Positions 31,165 through 42,645 of a stretch of 64,000 nt of DNA are shown here, in pieces (within the stretch, counting starts at the first letter, position 1; each line of letters opens with the position of its first letter). Source of the DNA: Scolanthus callimorphus (Eukaryota; Cnidaria; Anthozoa; Actiniaria; Edwardsiidae); the NCBI GenBank assembly GCA_033964015.1, contig CM066912.1, positions 11,381,399-11,445,398 of the forward strand, in the 5' to 3' direction. A model generated the notes under the pieces. It had not been told where the DNA came from and searched no databases. It was given only the letters and a program-made list of their open reading frames with translations. The position numbers and the translations under genes were made by a program.

Positions 31165-31396
31165 TTTGTGAATGGCAAGAGAGACTATCTTACTAGCACA
31201 TTTGCTCTAAGAAGAAACAATGACAATGAAAGAGGTGCGATCGTTCAAAGTTATACTTCCTCATGACTTGGTCGCAATTGTTTTTTTATCGTGTGCGCAT
31301 TGCACAAGTTTCTATGGTTCCGCGATATCGATCGCGTTACGTCAGACGAGCTCCATCTCTAGCCATTTCGTTTCCTCTTCTTCTTATCGTACAGAC

Positions 31397-31478
31397 GGTA
31401 GCGTGGCCGAGCGGTCTAAGGCGCTGGTTTAAGGCACCAGTCTCGAAAGAGGCGTGGGTTCGAATCCCACCGCTGCCA
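31397..31478 (+). tRNA. tRNA-Leu(AAG)
   Basis: Identical to 11289 and 20978, with a TTTTT terminator about 15 bases downstream. Last tRNA of the array. Confidence 0.92.
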
Positions 31479-31950
31479 TAAGACTCTTCTTCTTTTTGGA
31501 TCGATCCAACCGCAAATCAAGAAGGCATCGCAGAGCTATCAATCTTTCGATGGCACAAGTGCTCATCAATATATTGGCATCTTCACAAAATAGGGCAGCG
31601 CTAATATCGCCCAATTCCACACCGCCTCCATAACATTCCTTTTAATTGGATAATTTTATTCGAAAATGCAGATTCCGAAAAACTACATTAAGTATACAAT
31701 TCATTATATGAAAATGAAAACATATTTACTGAATCTCACACAACTTGATTTGATATCAGCTATAATAATTATTTAAAGTACACTACAAGAAAAGCCCGGA
31801 TGGGATTGCTAGTCTCGCATACATGACTGCTCTTGCTGAGAATTAATTCACAATAGGTGCTAAATTTGTCAGCATATTTTGTCCACGATTGTAGGAGATG
31901 CATCTGTTGATTGGCTCATGGTGCATGTTTTTTATCAAGAGTGGATCCAC
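31479..31950. other. End of the tRNA array and 3' flank of the DRAM-like gene
   Basis: No gene. AATAAA on the minus strand at 31660-31655 is a plausible polyadenylation signal for the DRAM-like gene (3' UTR about 300 nt). A solo end of the TA-MITE family (TTTTGTCCACGATTGTAG) is near 31880. Confidence 0.5.
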
Positions 31951-31958
31951 TCTTGTTT

Positions 31959-32135
31959 TTATATAATAAAAGTAGGGGTATCCTCCACAACTGATTCCCT
32001 GTTCCTGTCATTGCATTCGACCTCCACTTCAGTGCTGTGGGCCTTAAACTCCATCACGTAAGTTAGGAAAAACGCCACTGTAATCAGCACAATGAGCCAC
32101 TCACAAAACGCTGCAGTCAAATGCAGCGCGTAACC
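31959..32135 (-). CDS. DRAM/TMEM150-family gene, last coding exon
   Basis: The protein family is Frag1/DRAM/Sfk1 (DRAM1, DRAM2, TMEM150): multi-pass membrane proteins of lysosomes, endosomes or plasma membrane, linked in vertebrates to autophagy. The exon follows a TTCACAG acceptor and encodes 58 residues. They begin GYALHLTAAFCEW, matching the family signature G-[YF]-x-x-H-x-x-[ST/A]-x-x-CEW, then the last membrane span (LIVLITVAFFLTYVMEF) and a short acidic cytosolic tail ending PTFII and stop. Phase 0 joins it to the exon at 33560. The tail is shorter than in vertebrate DRAM2. Confidence 0.88.
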   Translation of the reverse strand, partial: GYALHLTAAFCEWLIVLITVAFFLTYVMEFKAHSTEVEVECNDRNRESVVEDTPTFII

Positions 32136-33076
32136 CTGTGAACACAAGGTAAAAATCAGGTGATTAAAAGCCTGTGTCAGCCGCCATTTTGACTGCATAG
32201 CAACATACCAAGTCAGAGAAAGCATCCATTCCCATCGGCTGATTTAGAGAATATAGAGCAATATTCTCGATTGAATTTGGTAAATCAAATCTGAAACTTT
32301 GTTTTTAGATGTTTATTAAGAAATTTCTACACTCAATTCGTTTTATAATTTCTAACGAAAACAATAACAAAGAAGTGGCTGTCACGAGCTCTTAAGGTGG
32401 CTCAAAACGTTCCTTTTTGATGCCGTACAGCTTGTTGAACTGAAAATAATTGATACCGAGTTTCTTTGCTGAATCTGAAAAACACAGCAATACTTTTCAG
32501 AGGTAGTGTAAATACATCCCTATCTATGACTAAGGTTACTATGACAACACAAGAGATATATTTTTATTGTTATCATATTATTATTGCTTTTATTGTTATC
32601 TGGACATTTAACGTAAAATCAAGTACCGTGATTGCCACGTGAGCAAGAGGCTTGATGTGCGTGAGAATTCTACGGAGATAATCTTGCGCACGTCAACAAA
32701 ACCTTTGATTTTTTTAATAGTTTTGTTGCACTCTTTAGTGATCACTATTGATGATGCAAAGTAGATCTAATGCAGGGAAAATATATAACAAAAAGACAAA
32801 TTTCGTGTCACAATAGTATTGTCGTACGCAGAGGTCTCGCAGTCCCGGCTCGTCGCCTCGCGGGGAAGGTCGCTGGTAACCGATATTGATGTAGGCGCGA
32901 GATTGTATTACAGAGCTGTTGACATAAAGAACTTGTGTAACCCCAAAATTAGGCAATCATGAATGCCCTGAAATGGATATTACCAGAGTCTCAACGCAAG
33001 GTAACGAGCCGGAGAGATCTGGTAACGAAACCATCGAGAGAGAAAGTTGTCTTATAATGAGACAGTCAGCAAAGCC

Positions 33077-33497
33077 CGGGGGGGGGGGGGGGGGGGACTC
33101 CCCATATTCTCAGACGGGGGTGCTCGTCCTATCCCTTAGGGTATAAAATTGACAGACGTGCTATCTCTTAGGGGTGTTTAAAATCAGCCCTGTCCCTTAG
33201 GGGAGTCTCAGACCAATCCTTGCCCAGAAATATATTGGTACTGACACCAGAACCGATATTTACAAAGGAAACTTGGTTGAAAACCCTAAAAGATCTAAAA
33301 TTCGCTTTTAGTTGTTTTGACCTGCCAAATTTGAGTATCTTTTTGGGGTAAAGTCGGCGGTCGCCATGCCAAATTTGCTTTCTTTTAGGGGTAAATTTGC
33401 TGTTTGCCACACCCATTTTGCTATCCCTTAGTGTCAAAATCAATTTTCCCGACGAGCACCCCCGTCTAAAATATTGGGAGTCCCCCCCCCCCCCCCA
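33077..33497. mobile_element. Foldback MITE, family B, copy 2
   Basis: Left G-run GGACTCCCCATATTCTCAGACGGG and right CCCGTCTAAAATATTGGGAGTCC with a C-run are inverted. GTGCTCGTC/GACGAGCAC lie just inside. The interior has repeated CTTAGGG phrases. It sits in the last intron of the DRAM-like gene. Confidence 0.85.
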
Positions 33498-33559
33498 CCC
33501 GGGGCAGCAAAGGCCCTGAATGACTGTCACTATGGTTTTACAGGTTACTAGTAACATAC

Positions 33560-33627
33560 CGGCTCTGTTGATTTCCAGAATTTGGCATCTATTGTCTGGC
33601 CATCAAGAGCTTTAAAAGACAGTTTTC
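33560..33627 (-). CDS. DRAM/TMEM150-family gene, penultimate exon
   Basis: A 68-nt exon between acceptor GTGTCACAG and donor GTATGT. With one base carried from the previous exon it reads RKLSFKALDGQTIDAKFWKS then TEP, the extracytosolic loop just before the GYxxH motif. In family members this loop also ends with W-x-P/S-x-[DE]. Phases fit on both sides (1 in, 0 out). It lies next to the poly-G MITE at 33077-33497. Confidence 0.85.
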
Positions 33628-34884
33628 CTGTGACACCGGCTATATAGCGAGTCAAGTACAAATCGACATTGTCTTGGTGCTTAACAAGAGAATATAGATG
33701 ATTAATAGATGATGGCAAAGAAACATGGTAAAGAATGATGTCATATTACTGATTTGAGGTTCCTTATTCTCACTTCATTTCGCGAAATAAAATACACACG
33801 AAGATTAAAATCGCGAAATATTATAGTCCACAAAATAAGTATAATTATGAAATTTTTAAAAGTGTCAATTGCATTGCAACATCATATGGTAAGACAAATA
33901 ATTAATTTATCAGTGTCGCCAGTGTAAATGTAGACATATACTGATGGTTGATATCCAACCATGCATTCCTATAAAACTTGATGCAGTCTGTACAAATAGC
34001 CTTTAGACAACTGGTAATTTGGCCGCCTCGTTGGTAATATATCCTCACTGGTCTCATTGTGCTCACATAAGTTATGGGGTTACGAAGCTGAGGTTGGGGG
34101 GAGGGGGAGCGAGAAGGGCTAGCCAGGGCACGGGAGCACAACGAGATGAACAGACATATCAAGAAAATGCTGTCGTTTTTATGCAAATCCGCGTGGGTTG
34201 CCTGTGGCGTCAAAATGTGTCTCAGGCCCCTCGGCGGGCGAATTTTTTTTCGGGGTCGGTTCCGTGTCAGGCGCCGCGCATGCGCGAAACTCATATGAGC
34301 CTTCGAGGAAATACATCAGCGGTTACTCCCCAATGCACAAACAAACATGGCGGACGAACTTCACTTACGACCAGCGCAGTTTGCGCTCACAAGGTAAGCA
34401 GTGTATAACAAAGAAATCTCGAGTTATCAGGGAACGCGGGGCGAAACTTGAGTGATTCATAGTTACGCTTCGCTTATTTGTAAATTCTGCTCTTGACACA
34501 TTTGAGCAGGACATCGAACACGCGCTTTCAAAAGTTCAATAGCGATCATGTTGTTGGTGTCGCTAAAAGATCATGCTAAGTAGTGGTAGATTCGGAGTAA
34601 CAGATCAATACTCCTATGATATAGCTAATAACTTTAATATATTATTATTACTCTACACTAAGCAGGTAACACTGTGATGGCTCAAATTGTGTGTTGTTGG
34701 AAGTCAAGAGGCAAAATCCCGAAACATTCCACAATATTAATGAATCCAAACACTCTGTGTTTGTAAATATGCAACTTGGATGTATCTAATCAACGACAAG
34801 GAGGAGACAAGGGTTATTATTTAGTAGGTGCTCTACATGTAGCATTTTTTGCGTGTTTCATTTTACAGTAAGTTGTACTTGTAT

Positions 34885-35892
34885 TGGGCAATTCCAGAAA
34901 TATATGTACCCCGGGGACGGGCGGCATTTGGAAATTCTAAATGGGAGGGGGGTTTTAAAGCTCGGAATTCTGCCTGCATGGGGGTTTTTTTGAAGCTGGA
35001 AGCTAGGTTAACCTCTCAGGAATTCTATATGCATGGGGGACCATACATAGACATAGATAATCTTTATTGTGACAGTGCAACCCTATGGGGAATGTGCCAT
35101 ATATTACAATAAAGTGTTTAAAATGTTAATAATAATAAATATCATGTAGTTAAATGGAAAAAAAGGCGATGTCATTACATATTGTATTCTCTGAGTATCT
35201 GTTCTCTTCTCTTCATACTTTCCCATATGAATTTTGCAATTTTTCTTTGAACATTTCCATTTTGCTTTAGTTTCATGATTTTCAAGAAAGCGGTTGTGGG
35301 TGGTACGTCCTTAAGTGTGACCTTTGTGTGCCTTTCAAGATATTTGTACAACGTCGTTCTGCTTCTTTCATAACCAGTACATTTTGAAAGGAAATGTTCT
35401 TCGTCCTCTACTACCCCTGCTTTGCAAATTTGGCATATTCTTTCAATGGGCGCTTGGTAGGGTCTTGCATACTGTCCCATTTCGATCGCAAGGGTATGGT
35501 TGCTCAATCGTAGTTTCGTCAGGGCAATCCTATGTTGCACATTAGTAACGTTTGTTAAATAATTTTCATAGTCGTAAGAGAGCTTAATTTTTTGGAGGGT
35601 TCTTAGTTTATTTCCCTGTCGCGCATCTTTTCTAGTATCATTCTGCAAAGAGGTCAACCATGTTTGCCGCTCTATGTCGAACAACCTTTGCCTAATGTTT
35701 CGAATGGGCCCTTCTCCAGTCAGCCATACGTTACCCAAGCCTGATATATCTAGAATGTTCTTTAGTTTTCTGTCGTGATCAATTAGCCATTTTGGCAGAA
35801 ATTCTGGATGCATGCGGGGGGGGGGGGGGGGGGGGGGGGGGTGGTCAAAAAACACCCGTGGTGGGGGTACATATATTTTCTGGAATTGCCCA
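34885..35892. mobile_element. Poly-G hairpin MITE, family A, copy 2, split by a LINE
   Basis: The ends TTGGGCAATTCCAGAAATATA.../...TATTTTCTGGAATTGCCCA match the copy at 15857. Its middle (GAATTCTATATGCATG) is duplicated around the LINE fragment as about 16 bp of target-site duplication. Confidence 0.85.
35042..35800 (-). mobile_element. 5'-truncated non-LTR retrotransposon 3' end
   Basis: The minus-strand frame ends at TAG near 35183 and reads the C-terminal part of an ORF2 protein, with HRIALTKLRLSNHTLAIEMG and a zinc-knuckle-like C-x2-C-x9-H-x4-C (CQICKAGVV...HFLSKC), typical of I/Jockey/R1-type elements after the RT domain. A short AT-rich 3' UTR follows. The proline-rich beginning of the open frame (about 35800-35960) is only the G-run of the host MITE. 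It inserted by target priming into the MITE, which lies inside the left palindrome arm. Confidence 0.8.
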
Positions 35893-36080
35893 ACTTCATC
35901 AAAAATCTTGGGTTTCTCCCTCACACAGGTAAAGACAGGAAATGAATGAAAGCATCCCAAGAGTTACAATGCGGGTGAAATACACTAAATGTATGAAAGT
36001 TTTCTCAATCATTATGCGGGTGACAGGCTTCAAAATCTTGTGACACCCAGCTAATGTGGGTGAGTTGACAGCTATGTAAA

Positions 36081-36353
36081 TACAGGTTGGGACAAGAACG
36101 GTCATTCACAGAACTGTCTCCAGATGTTTGAGTTGCATTTTGTGGCATAAACTTGTGGCTTGTAAACTTGTCACGGACCACTGATTTAAAGATATCCTGT
36201 TCTTATCAATTGTCACATACAGGTTGGGACAAGAACGGTCATTCACAGAACTGTCTCCAGATGTTTGAGTTGCATTTTGTGGCATAAACTTGTGGCTTGT
36301 AAACTTGTCACGGACCACTGATTTAAAGATATCCTGTTCTTATCAATTGTCAC
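36081..36353. repeat. 137-bp tandem duplication
   Basis: TACAGGTTGGGACAAGAACG starts at 36081 and again at 36218, and the intervening 137 bases repeat almost exactly. The right palindrome arm (about 40430-40550) carries only one, partly rearranged copy, so the duplication happened after the arms formed. Confidence 0.85.
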
Positions 36354-36631
36354 AGCATTTTCTGTCACCAAAATGGCATTAAGAATCATTAATAGGATTT
36401 TTCTGGTTCCAAATCCTATTATTACAGTACCTCTATTAGGGCCATTCCATTTGTTATCTATCATTTTCTTATTTTACCTGCCACGTGAGGGAGAATCCCA
36501 AGATTTTTGACAATGTTGCTATGGTAATAGAGGTACTACTGTATTTACGCTCAGTTAAAAGACCAAAAAAGGATAAAGGAGAGGGTGCACAGTTAATTAC
36601 ATATGAAAAAAATATTTTACATTTATTTTTT

Positions 36632-36740
36632 CAGCTAATGTCTTCCTTGATTCTTGCCAGGAACTCCTTCACATCAGCAAGAGTAGATTGTGCAATCAGG
36701 GCTCTGAACCTCCATGCCCATGGGTGTCCATATCAATAGG
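36632..36740 (-). other. Short C-terminal-like frame conserved in both palindrome arms
   Basis: The minus strand here, and the plus strand near 40040-40147, read YGHPWAWRFRALIAQST then xKEFLARIKEDIS and a stop. The two arms differ at a few positions without breaking the frame. An in-frame stop lies just upstream in both, so at most this is a terminal exon or relic. I do not recognise it. Confidence 0.25.
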
Positions 36741-37159
36741 CTGGCCATGTGAAGCAAAGCTGATGAGAACACAGGAGCAGCCTGGCATGGGTAGAGTTCG
36801 ACAGTGTATTTTCAGAAGAAGGTGCGGTAGCATTAAATGCTGGATGCTGGATGACTAAATAATATAGTGGCATGGGTTACAGTAATTGACAACTGCTTAG
36901 CAGAATATCAACATCCTCTGTTTCTGACTGGGAAGGAGTGTAATACTGTACTCAGCATCCATGTTGTTATATCTTTATTAGGAATTCTGGTTTTAGTTTT
37001 TTTTTGAAAACGTGTACTCGCTTTTGGACATTTCAAAATTTAGGTTTTCTCGAAATTGAAAATATTAATGTGGTTTTATGGTTTTGACATTTGTTTTACT
37101 TGCATACTTGTATAGCTTTAGACATGCTTATTTGTACCATTTTGAAATAATAGAATTAT

Positions 37160-37435
37160 TCAACTTACTGGAAATCTGTATTTGTGTAAGAAAAATTTTT
37201 CAGCATTTCCTCTTGTATATAATCTTGCAAATGCACTGAAAATTGCCGTGGCTGTTGCTGGTGCTGCTAGGACAATTGGGATGTTTTTCTGTCTGTATTG
37301 CAAAGTGTTGTATTTTTTTTTGTGGTAGCAGGGAAAAGTTCTGTTTTGGTCTTCTAAATCACTCAGCATGCTCAGTGTTGCTCTGTCATAATGGTGTCTT
37401 TCCAAAATTATGAATAGGACTGGCAAACAGAACAT
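37160..37435 (-). other. 91-codon ORF in a left-arm-only insertion
   Basis: The ORF contains ILERHHYDRATLSML and PIVLAAPATATAIFSAFARL. It lies in the ~0.55-kb segment absent from the right arm. No family recognised; may be chance. Confidence 0.2.
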
Positions 37436-37732
37436 TACAGTGCAAGTAACTGTCTAGGTATTCAAAATTAAATTCATAATGAAAAAAAGCCACAGGAAGT
37501 AATTTTCTTGGCAGATTCAGCAGATAGAGGAGTTGAATATATTTTACATATTAACTTAAATTTGTGCAGCTCTTGCTCTACCCCTGTAAAATTTCCAGGC
37601 TTTTCAAATCCCCTTTAAAAAAATTTAAGCAAAAACCATGATTCTAAACTCATTGAAGGCATCTGAACTCCTATCCCCCTTTTATTTTATTTTTTAGGGG
37701 GGGGGGGGGGGAGGTATGGATTTGTTCTGAGA

Positions 37733-38025
37733 TTGTGTGGTTCCAGAAATTATCCATACCCCCCCCCCCCCCCCCCCCTACAGAAGGGCATTGGAAATTC
37801 CGGAGGGTGGGGGTCAATTTACCTGATCATTTCCATACAAATACTGTATTTTCCTCGCCCCACATGGAAATCAGCGTCTGTTTTGGTTTTTAACTTTTGT
37901 AAATAGACAGTTGTTGTGGCCAGCGTGCCTAAATAAAGATGTATGTATGTATGTATGTATGTATGTACCTTCCGTGAGGGGGGGAGGGGGGGTATGGATA
38001 TTTTCTGGAGTGACACATTACACAA
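37733..38025. mobile_element. MITE family C, copy 1, with an inserted LINE tail
   Basis: The ends GTGTGGTTCCAGAAATTATCC and GGATATTTTCTGGAGTGACAC surround C/G-runs. A retrotransposon tail with AAATAAAG and (TATG)n at about 37890-37968 is inserted in the middle. Confidence 0.75.
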
Positions 38026-39420
38026 AATAAATGTAATTGTAAGATTCCAGAAACCCCTGTCCCCCCCCCCCCCCCACGCTGGAATAGTGTCTATTGTTCT
38101 CAGGAAGTGAGTTGTACAATTTTGCTCCACAAAAGGCAAAATAACGTTGGCCAGTCTTAAGCCTACATTTAAGGGGGTCCTGAAATTTTAAGGGGGTACT
38201 GAAATTTGTGCAGTTAACAAAGGAAATTAAGTGACAGTTGATTGTTGTATGTTAAGGCTTGACAAGCACACTGAGGGGCTTATGCAAATAAAAATCATAT
38301 TTTGCAGATGTATTGTGGAGGGATACAGCTGAGGCAAACAAATGAGGCGAGATATTGGGGGGGGAGGGGGAGTGGTAGGGATCTTGCCTCAGGCAAAGAC
38401 AAGTTACTATACAATCCCTCTCTGTTGAAATCAAACAATTCACATGTGAGCGAGACAACTCTGGGCTGACAGATATCTCAGGGGTAGGGCAAACTTTCTT
38501 GATTGTGCATGCCACGTGTTAGCCACAACAAGATATCTCTTCTCATGTGAACAGGCCCGAAGGGTGTCTGAACAATCTAACCTACATTTTTATTTTAGTT
38601 ATGTTGTCCTCAAATGCTTTTTTCTTTTTTTAAAAGGCACAAAGCCAATAATATTAGTCTAAATATAATAAATGTATTTTTGATACTACAACTATTACCA
38701 TCATTTATTCCTTAAAGTAGTTGGGAGCTCTGCTTTTAGGCAGTGCCTAAATCTATATATTATCTTTTAATGTGTGGTTCCATGAAAAAAATCCACACCC
38801 CTTTGGAAATGGATATTTTTTGAAAACACACATTGTTAAATCAGCGTTTTTTCTTTATTTTCTCTGTGTATATATATTTTTTTAATTGCAACAGAATAGC
38901 CTTTTTGAAGGAGTTGCAATAAAGTATTAAAATTAAAAAATTAAAATTAAAAAATTTCAAGGTCCTGCTCTTTTCTCCCCAAGCATAATGATAAATGGTC
39001 CTATTTTTCGGTACCAGTGGGCTCAGAAGAAGAAAGATGATGGGCGAAGCTGAGGCAGGCAGGCAGCCAGCAAAAAGCAGAAGAGGGAACCTCAATTTAG
39101 GGGTCCAGTACCCCACAAAATACTGGAGCTTCGAATAATCATAGCAAAATAGGAGAAATATCAGATTTGAAATTACTTTGGTTCCAATTAAATACAGCAT
39201 ATTACACATTTGCACTAGTTTATTCAGTCTTACAAGCCCCCTAAAGTACCTGGTAATCTTTTCAACCCTTAGTTTTTGCAGTTTCAAATTTGTGATGAGT
39301 AGATATTATCTGTATCGAAAGTAATACTGATTTGTTGAGCAGGAGTCTGTTTTAACAAATAGATACACAGATCACGTCACAGAATGCCATGAACAAAAAA
39401 GTATGCAAGGAGATGCAGTC

Positions 39421-39487
39421 GAGTACTTTCATCATTGAGTACTTTCATCAATGAGTACTTTCGATGCTGTACTTTCATCAATGAGTG
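39421..39487. repeat. Short tandem repeat GAGTACTTTCATCAAT
   Basis: Three to four imperfect copies of about 20 bases in the palindrome loop, with no coding sense. Confidence 0.7.
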
Positions 39488-39579
39488 AGTCATAGTTTTT
39501 GCTTCAAATTTTTACAGGGGCTGTGAAAAGCCTGGAAATTTTACAGGAGTAGAGCAAAGCTGCTCAAATTTAAGTTAAT

Positions 39580-39780
39580 GTGTGGTTCCAGAACATATCC
39601 ATACCCCCCTGACGGAAGGGTGTTGAAAAGTGACCCCCCCCCCCCCCCCCCCACCCCTCTTGAATTTCCGTAGAAAAATACAGTATTTGTATGGAAAAGA
39701 TCAGGTAAATTGACCCCCCACTCCTCTGGAATTTCCAATCCCTTCCGTAGGGGGGGTATGGATAATTTCTGGAAACACAC
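39580..39780. mobile_element. MITE family C, copy 2 (3-bp AAT TSD)
   Basis: TIRs GTGTGGTTCCAGAA.../...TTTCTGGAAACACAC are flanked by AAT (39577-39579, 39781-39783). The other palindrome arm has the empty site (ACATATTAACTTAAAT near 37545), confirming the boundaries. Confidence 0.88.
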
Positions 39781-40701
39781 AATATGTAAAATATATTAAA
39801 TTCCTAATAAAGATACAACAACATGGATGCTGAGTACAGTATTACACTTCTTCCCAGTCAGAAACAGAGGATGTTGATATTCTGCTAAGCAGTTGTCAAT
39901 TACTGTAACCCATGCCACTATATTATTTAGTCATCCAGCATTTAATGCTACCGCAACTTCTTCTGAAAATACACTGTCGAACTCTACCCATGCCAGGCGG
40001 CTCCTGTGTTCTCATCAGCTTTGCTTCACATGGCCAGCCTATTGATATGGACACCCATGGGCATGGAGGTTCAGAGCCCTGATTGCACAATCCACTTTTG
40101 CTTATGTGAAGGAGTTCCTGGCAAGAATCAAGGAAGACATTAGCTGAAAAATAAATGTAAAATATTTTTTTCATATGTAATTAACTGTACACCCTCTCCT
40201 TTATCCTTTTAGGTCTTTTAACTGAGCGTAAATACAGTAGTACCTCTATTAACATAGCAACATTGTCAAAAATCTTGGGATTCTCCCTCACGTGGCAGGT
40301 AAAATAAGAAAATGATAGATAACAAATGGAATGGTCCTAATAGAGGTACTGTAATAATAGGATTTGGAACCAGAAAAATCATATTAATGATTCTTAATGC
40401 CATTTTGGTGACAGAAAATGCTGTGACAATTGATAAGAACACGACATCTTTAAATCAGTGGTCTGGTCATCTTTAAATCAGTGCAACTCAAACATCTGGA
40501 GACAGTTCTGTGAATGACCGTTCTTGTCCCAACCTGTATTTACATAGCTGTCAACTCACCCACATTAGCTGGGTGTCACAAGATTTTGAAGCCTGTCACC
40601 CGCATAATGATTGAGAAAACATTCATACATTTAGTGTATTTCACCCGCATTGTAACTCTTGGGATGCTTTCATTCATTTCCAGTCTTTACCTGTGTGAGG
40701 G

Positions 40702-40981
40702 TAGCCTGCACACAGGCGCTAGTTAGAGTTCTAGGGGGCTAGGAGAAATCCGCTTGTGATAGCTGGCGTGACGAAGTTTGGGTAGCTTGTTTGCGAATTC
40801 TGTTGCGATTTTGGGTAGCTTGTTTGCGAATTCTCGGGGGGCTAGGAGAAATCCGCTCGCGATAGCGAGTGGATTTCGAGCCGAGCTTGCGCTCCCCCGA
40901 CCCCGACCGCGCGCCACAGGGTTCCTGAACTCGAAACAAAAAACTCCGAATAACAACACAGGAGAGCCTGTTCGCAGGCTA
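40702..40981. mobile_element. MITE with 9-bp target duplication (Mutator-like), copy in the right arm
   Basis: TIRs TAGCCTGCACACAGGC / TAGCCTGCGAACAGGC are flanked by GTGTGAGGG (40693-40701, 40982-40990). The empty site is in the left arm (CTCCCTCACACAGG near 35916). The interior has a ~40-bp direct repeat (GGGTAGCTTGTTTGCGAATTC twice) and a GGCTAGGAGAAATCCGCT pair. Confidence 0.9.
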
Positions 40982-41572
40982 GTGTGAGGGAGAAACCCAA
41001 GACAACTTACTGTAAAATGAAACATGCAATAAAATGCTGCATGTAAAGCACCTACTAAATAATAACCCTTGTCTCCTCCTTGTCGTTGATTAGATACATC
41101 CAAGTTGCATGTTTCGAGATTTTGCCTCTTGACTTCCAACAACACACAATTTTGAGCCATCACAATGTATACCTGCTTAGTGTACAGTAATAATAGTATA
41201 TTAAAGTTTTTAGCTATATCATAGGAGTATTGATCTGTTACTCCGAATCTACCCCTACGAAAGCGCGTGTTCGATGTCCTGCTCAAATGTGTCAAGAACA
41301 GAATTTACAAATAAGCGAAGCGTAACTATGAATCACTCAATTTTCGCCCCGCGTTCCCTGATAACTCGAGATTTCTTTGTTATACACTGCTTACCTTGTG
41401 AGCGCAAACTGCGCTGGTCGTAAGTGAAGTTCGTCCGCCATGTTTGTTTGTGCATTGGGGAGTAACTGCTGATGTATTTCCTCGAAGGCTCATATGAGTT
41501 TCGCGCATGCGCGGTGCCTGACACGGAACCGACCCCGAAAAAAAAATCGCCCTCGGCGGGGGGCAAAACAAA

Positions 41573-42145
41573 ATGGCGACAAAAAGATCTATGTTTCTCG
41601 AGCATCTGCAAGTTCATATCAAGAAAGTGCTGTCGTTTTTATGGCAAATCCGCACGGGCTGCCTGTGGTGTTCAAATCACGTCTCAGGCCCCTCGGCGGG
41701 GTGCAAAATCAAAATGGCGACCAAAAAATCGATGTTTCTCGAGTATCTGCAAGTTTTGGTACATTTTCCTGCTTTTATCGCTAAGATACAAAAAAAAAGT
41801 ACTTACAGACCTTCCAAATAAGGTAGCATATCAAGAAAATTCCACCAAAAACAGTCGTTTTGTCGACGTTGCAAAACGTCCTTATTAGGAAATTCCCCCT
41901 TATCTTATTTGGAAGGTCTGTAAGTACTTTTCCTCATATCTTAGCGAAAAAGGCAGGAAAATTTACCAAAACTTGCAGATACTCGAGAAACATCCTTCTC
42001 TTGGTCGCCATTTTGTTTTACCCCCCGCCCAGGGGCCTGAGACCGTTTTGAACACCACAGAAAACCCGCGCGGATTTGGCATAAAAACGACAGCACTTTC
42101 TTGATATGGGGGAATTTCCTAATAAGGAAGTTTTGCAACGTCGGC
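41573..42145. mobile_element. Foldback element with ~270-bp arms
   Basis: The arms contain CTGTCGTTTTTATGGCAAATC, CAAAATGGCGAC, TCTCGAGTATCTGCAAGTTTT and GTACTTACAGACCTTCCAAAT, each paired with its complement around a centre near 41880. A direct partial repeat (41573-41650 and 41710-41750) lies in the left arm. A degraded relative is at 52600-52735. Confidence 0.75.
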
Positions 42146-42149
42146 AAAA

Positions 42150-42640
42150 CGACAGTTTTTAGCCAAATTTTATGTCTTGATATTTTTATTTCTTGATATG
42201 TGCCTATTGTGGGTAGCCGGACAGTGGCGCGCCCTGACTGCGCAAGGAGCAGCGAATGACCGATATGCCAATGAGTGCATTCCTTATATTCACACTAATG
42301 AGGCCAGAGTGTCCGTCCGTTTGGGCATCAACGTGGCGGTTCCATACAATTACTGAACAAAATAGCGCGCATCCATTCGCTTTATTTAGACCGGAAAGCA
42401 CCTAAACACAATTTTATGTTCTTTCCACAGTTCTGTAGCGTATTTAGTGTTCAGAGGGAAATTCAGGGAGGTAATATTAGTCACGTGACAAGTGACCTCG
42501 AACTTAAAATGAGGATTATCATCAATTGTTAAATGGCCTTGTTAAATTGGAATATAATCATGTCATACGATAGTCCTCATTTCAAGGCCATTTAACCATT
42601 GATTATGATCCTCATTTTAAGTTCAAGGACACGTTGAAAG
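42150..42640. other. No gene seen (DRAM-like intron)
   Basis: A short inverted pair (CTTAAAATGAGGATTATCATC near 42505 and its complement near 42594) is the only structure noted. Confidence 0.5.
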
Positions 42641-42645
42641 GATAC

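Larger units (their letters stand above)
34225..41560. repeat. ~7.3-kb imperfect inverted repeat in a DRAM-like intron
   Basis: The left arm (about 34225-37610) and right arm (about 39500-41560) are reverse complements. Over a compared stretch (36380-36570 against 40200-40420) only a few bases differ. The outer end carries TTTTCGGGGTCGGTTCCGTG on the left and its complement on the right. The arms differ by clean insertions: a family A MITE plus LINE on the left (34885-35892), a left-only 0.55-kb segment (about 36986-37531), a MITE at 40702-40981 and one at 39580-39780 on the right. The ~1.9-kb loop holds further MITEs. Confidence 0.85.

Noticed and set aside
35800..35960. Proline-rich N-terminal extension of the 261-codon minus-strand ORF
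   Set aside because: The prolines come from the G-run of a MITE that happens to be in frame with the inserted LINE fragment.
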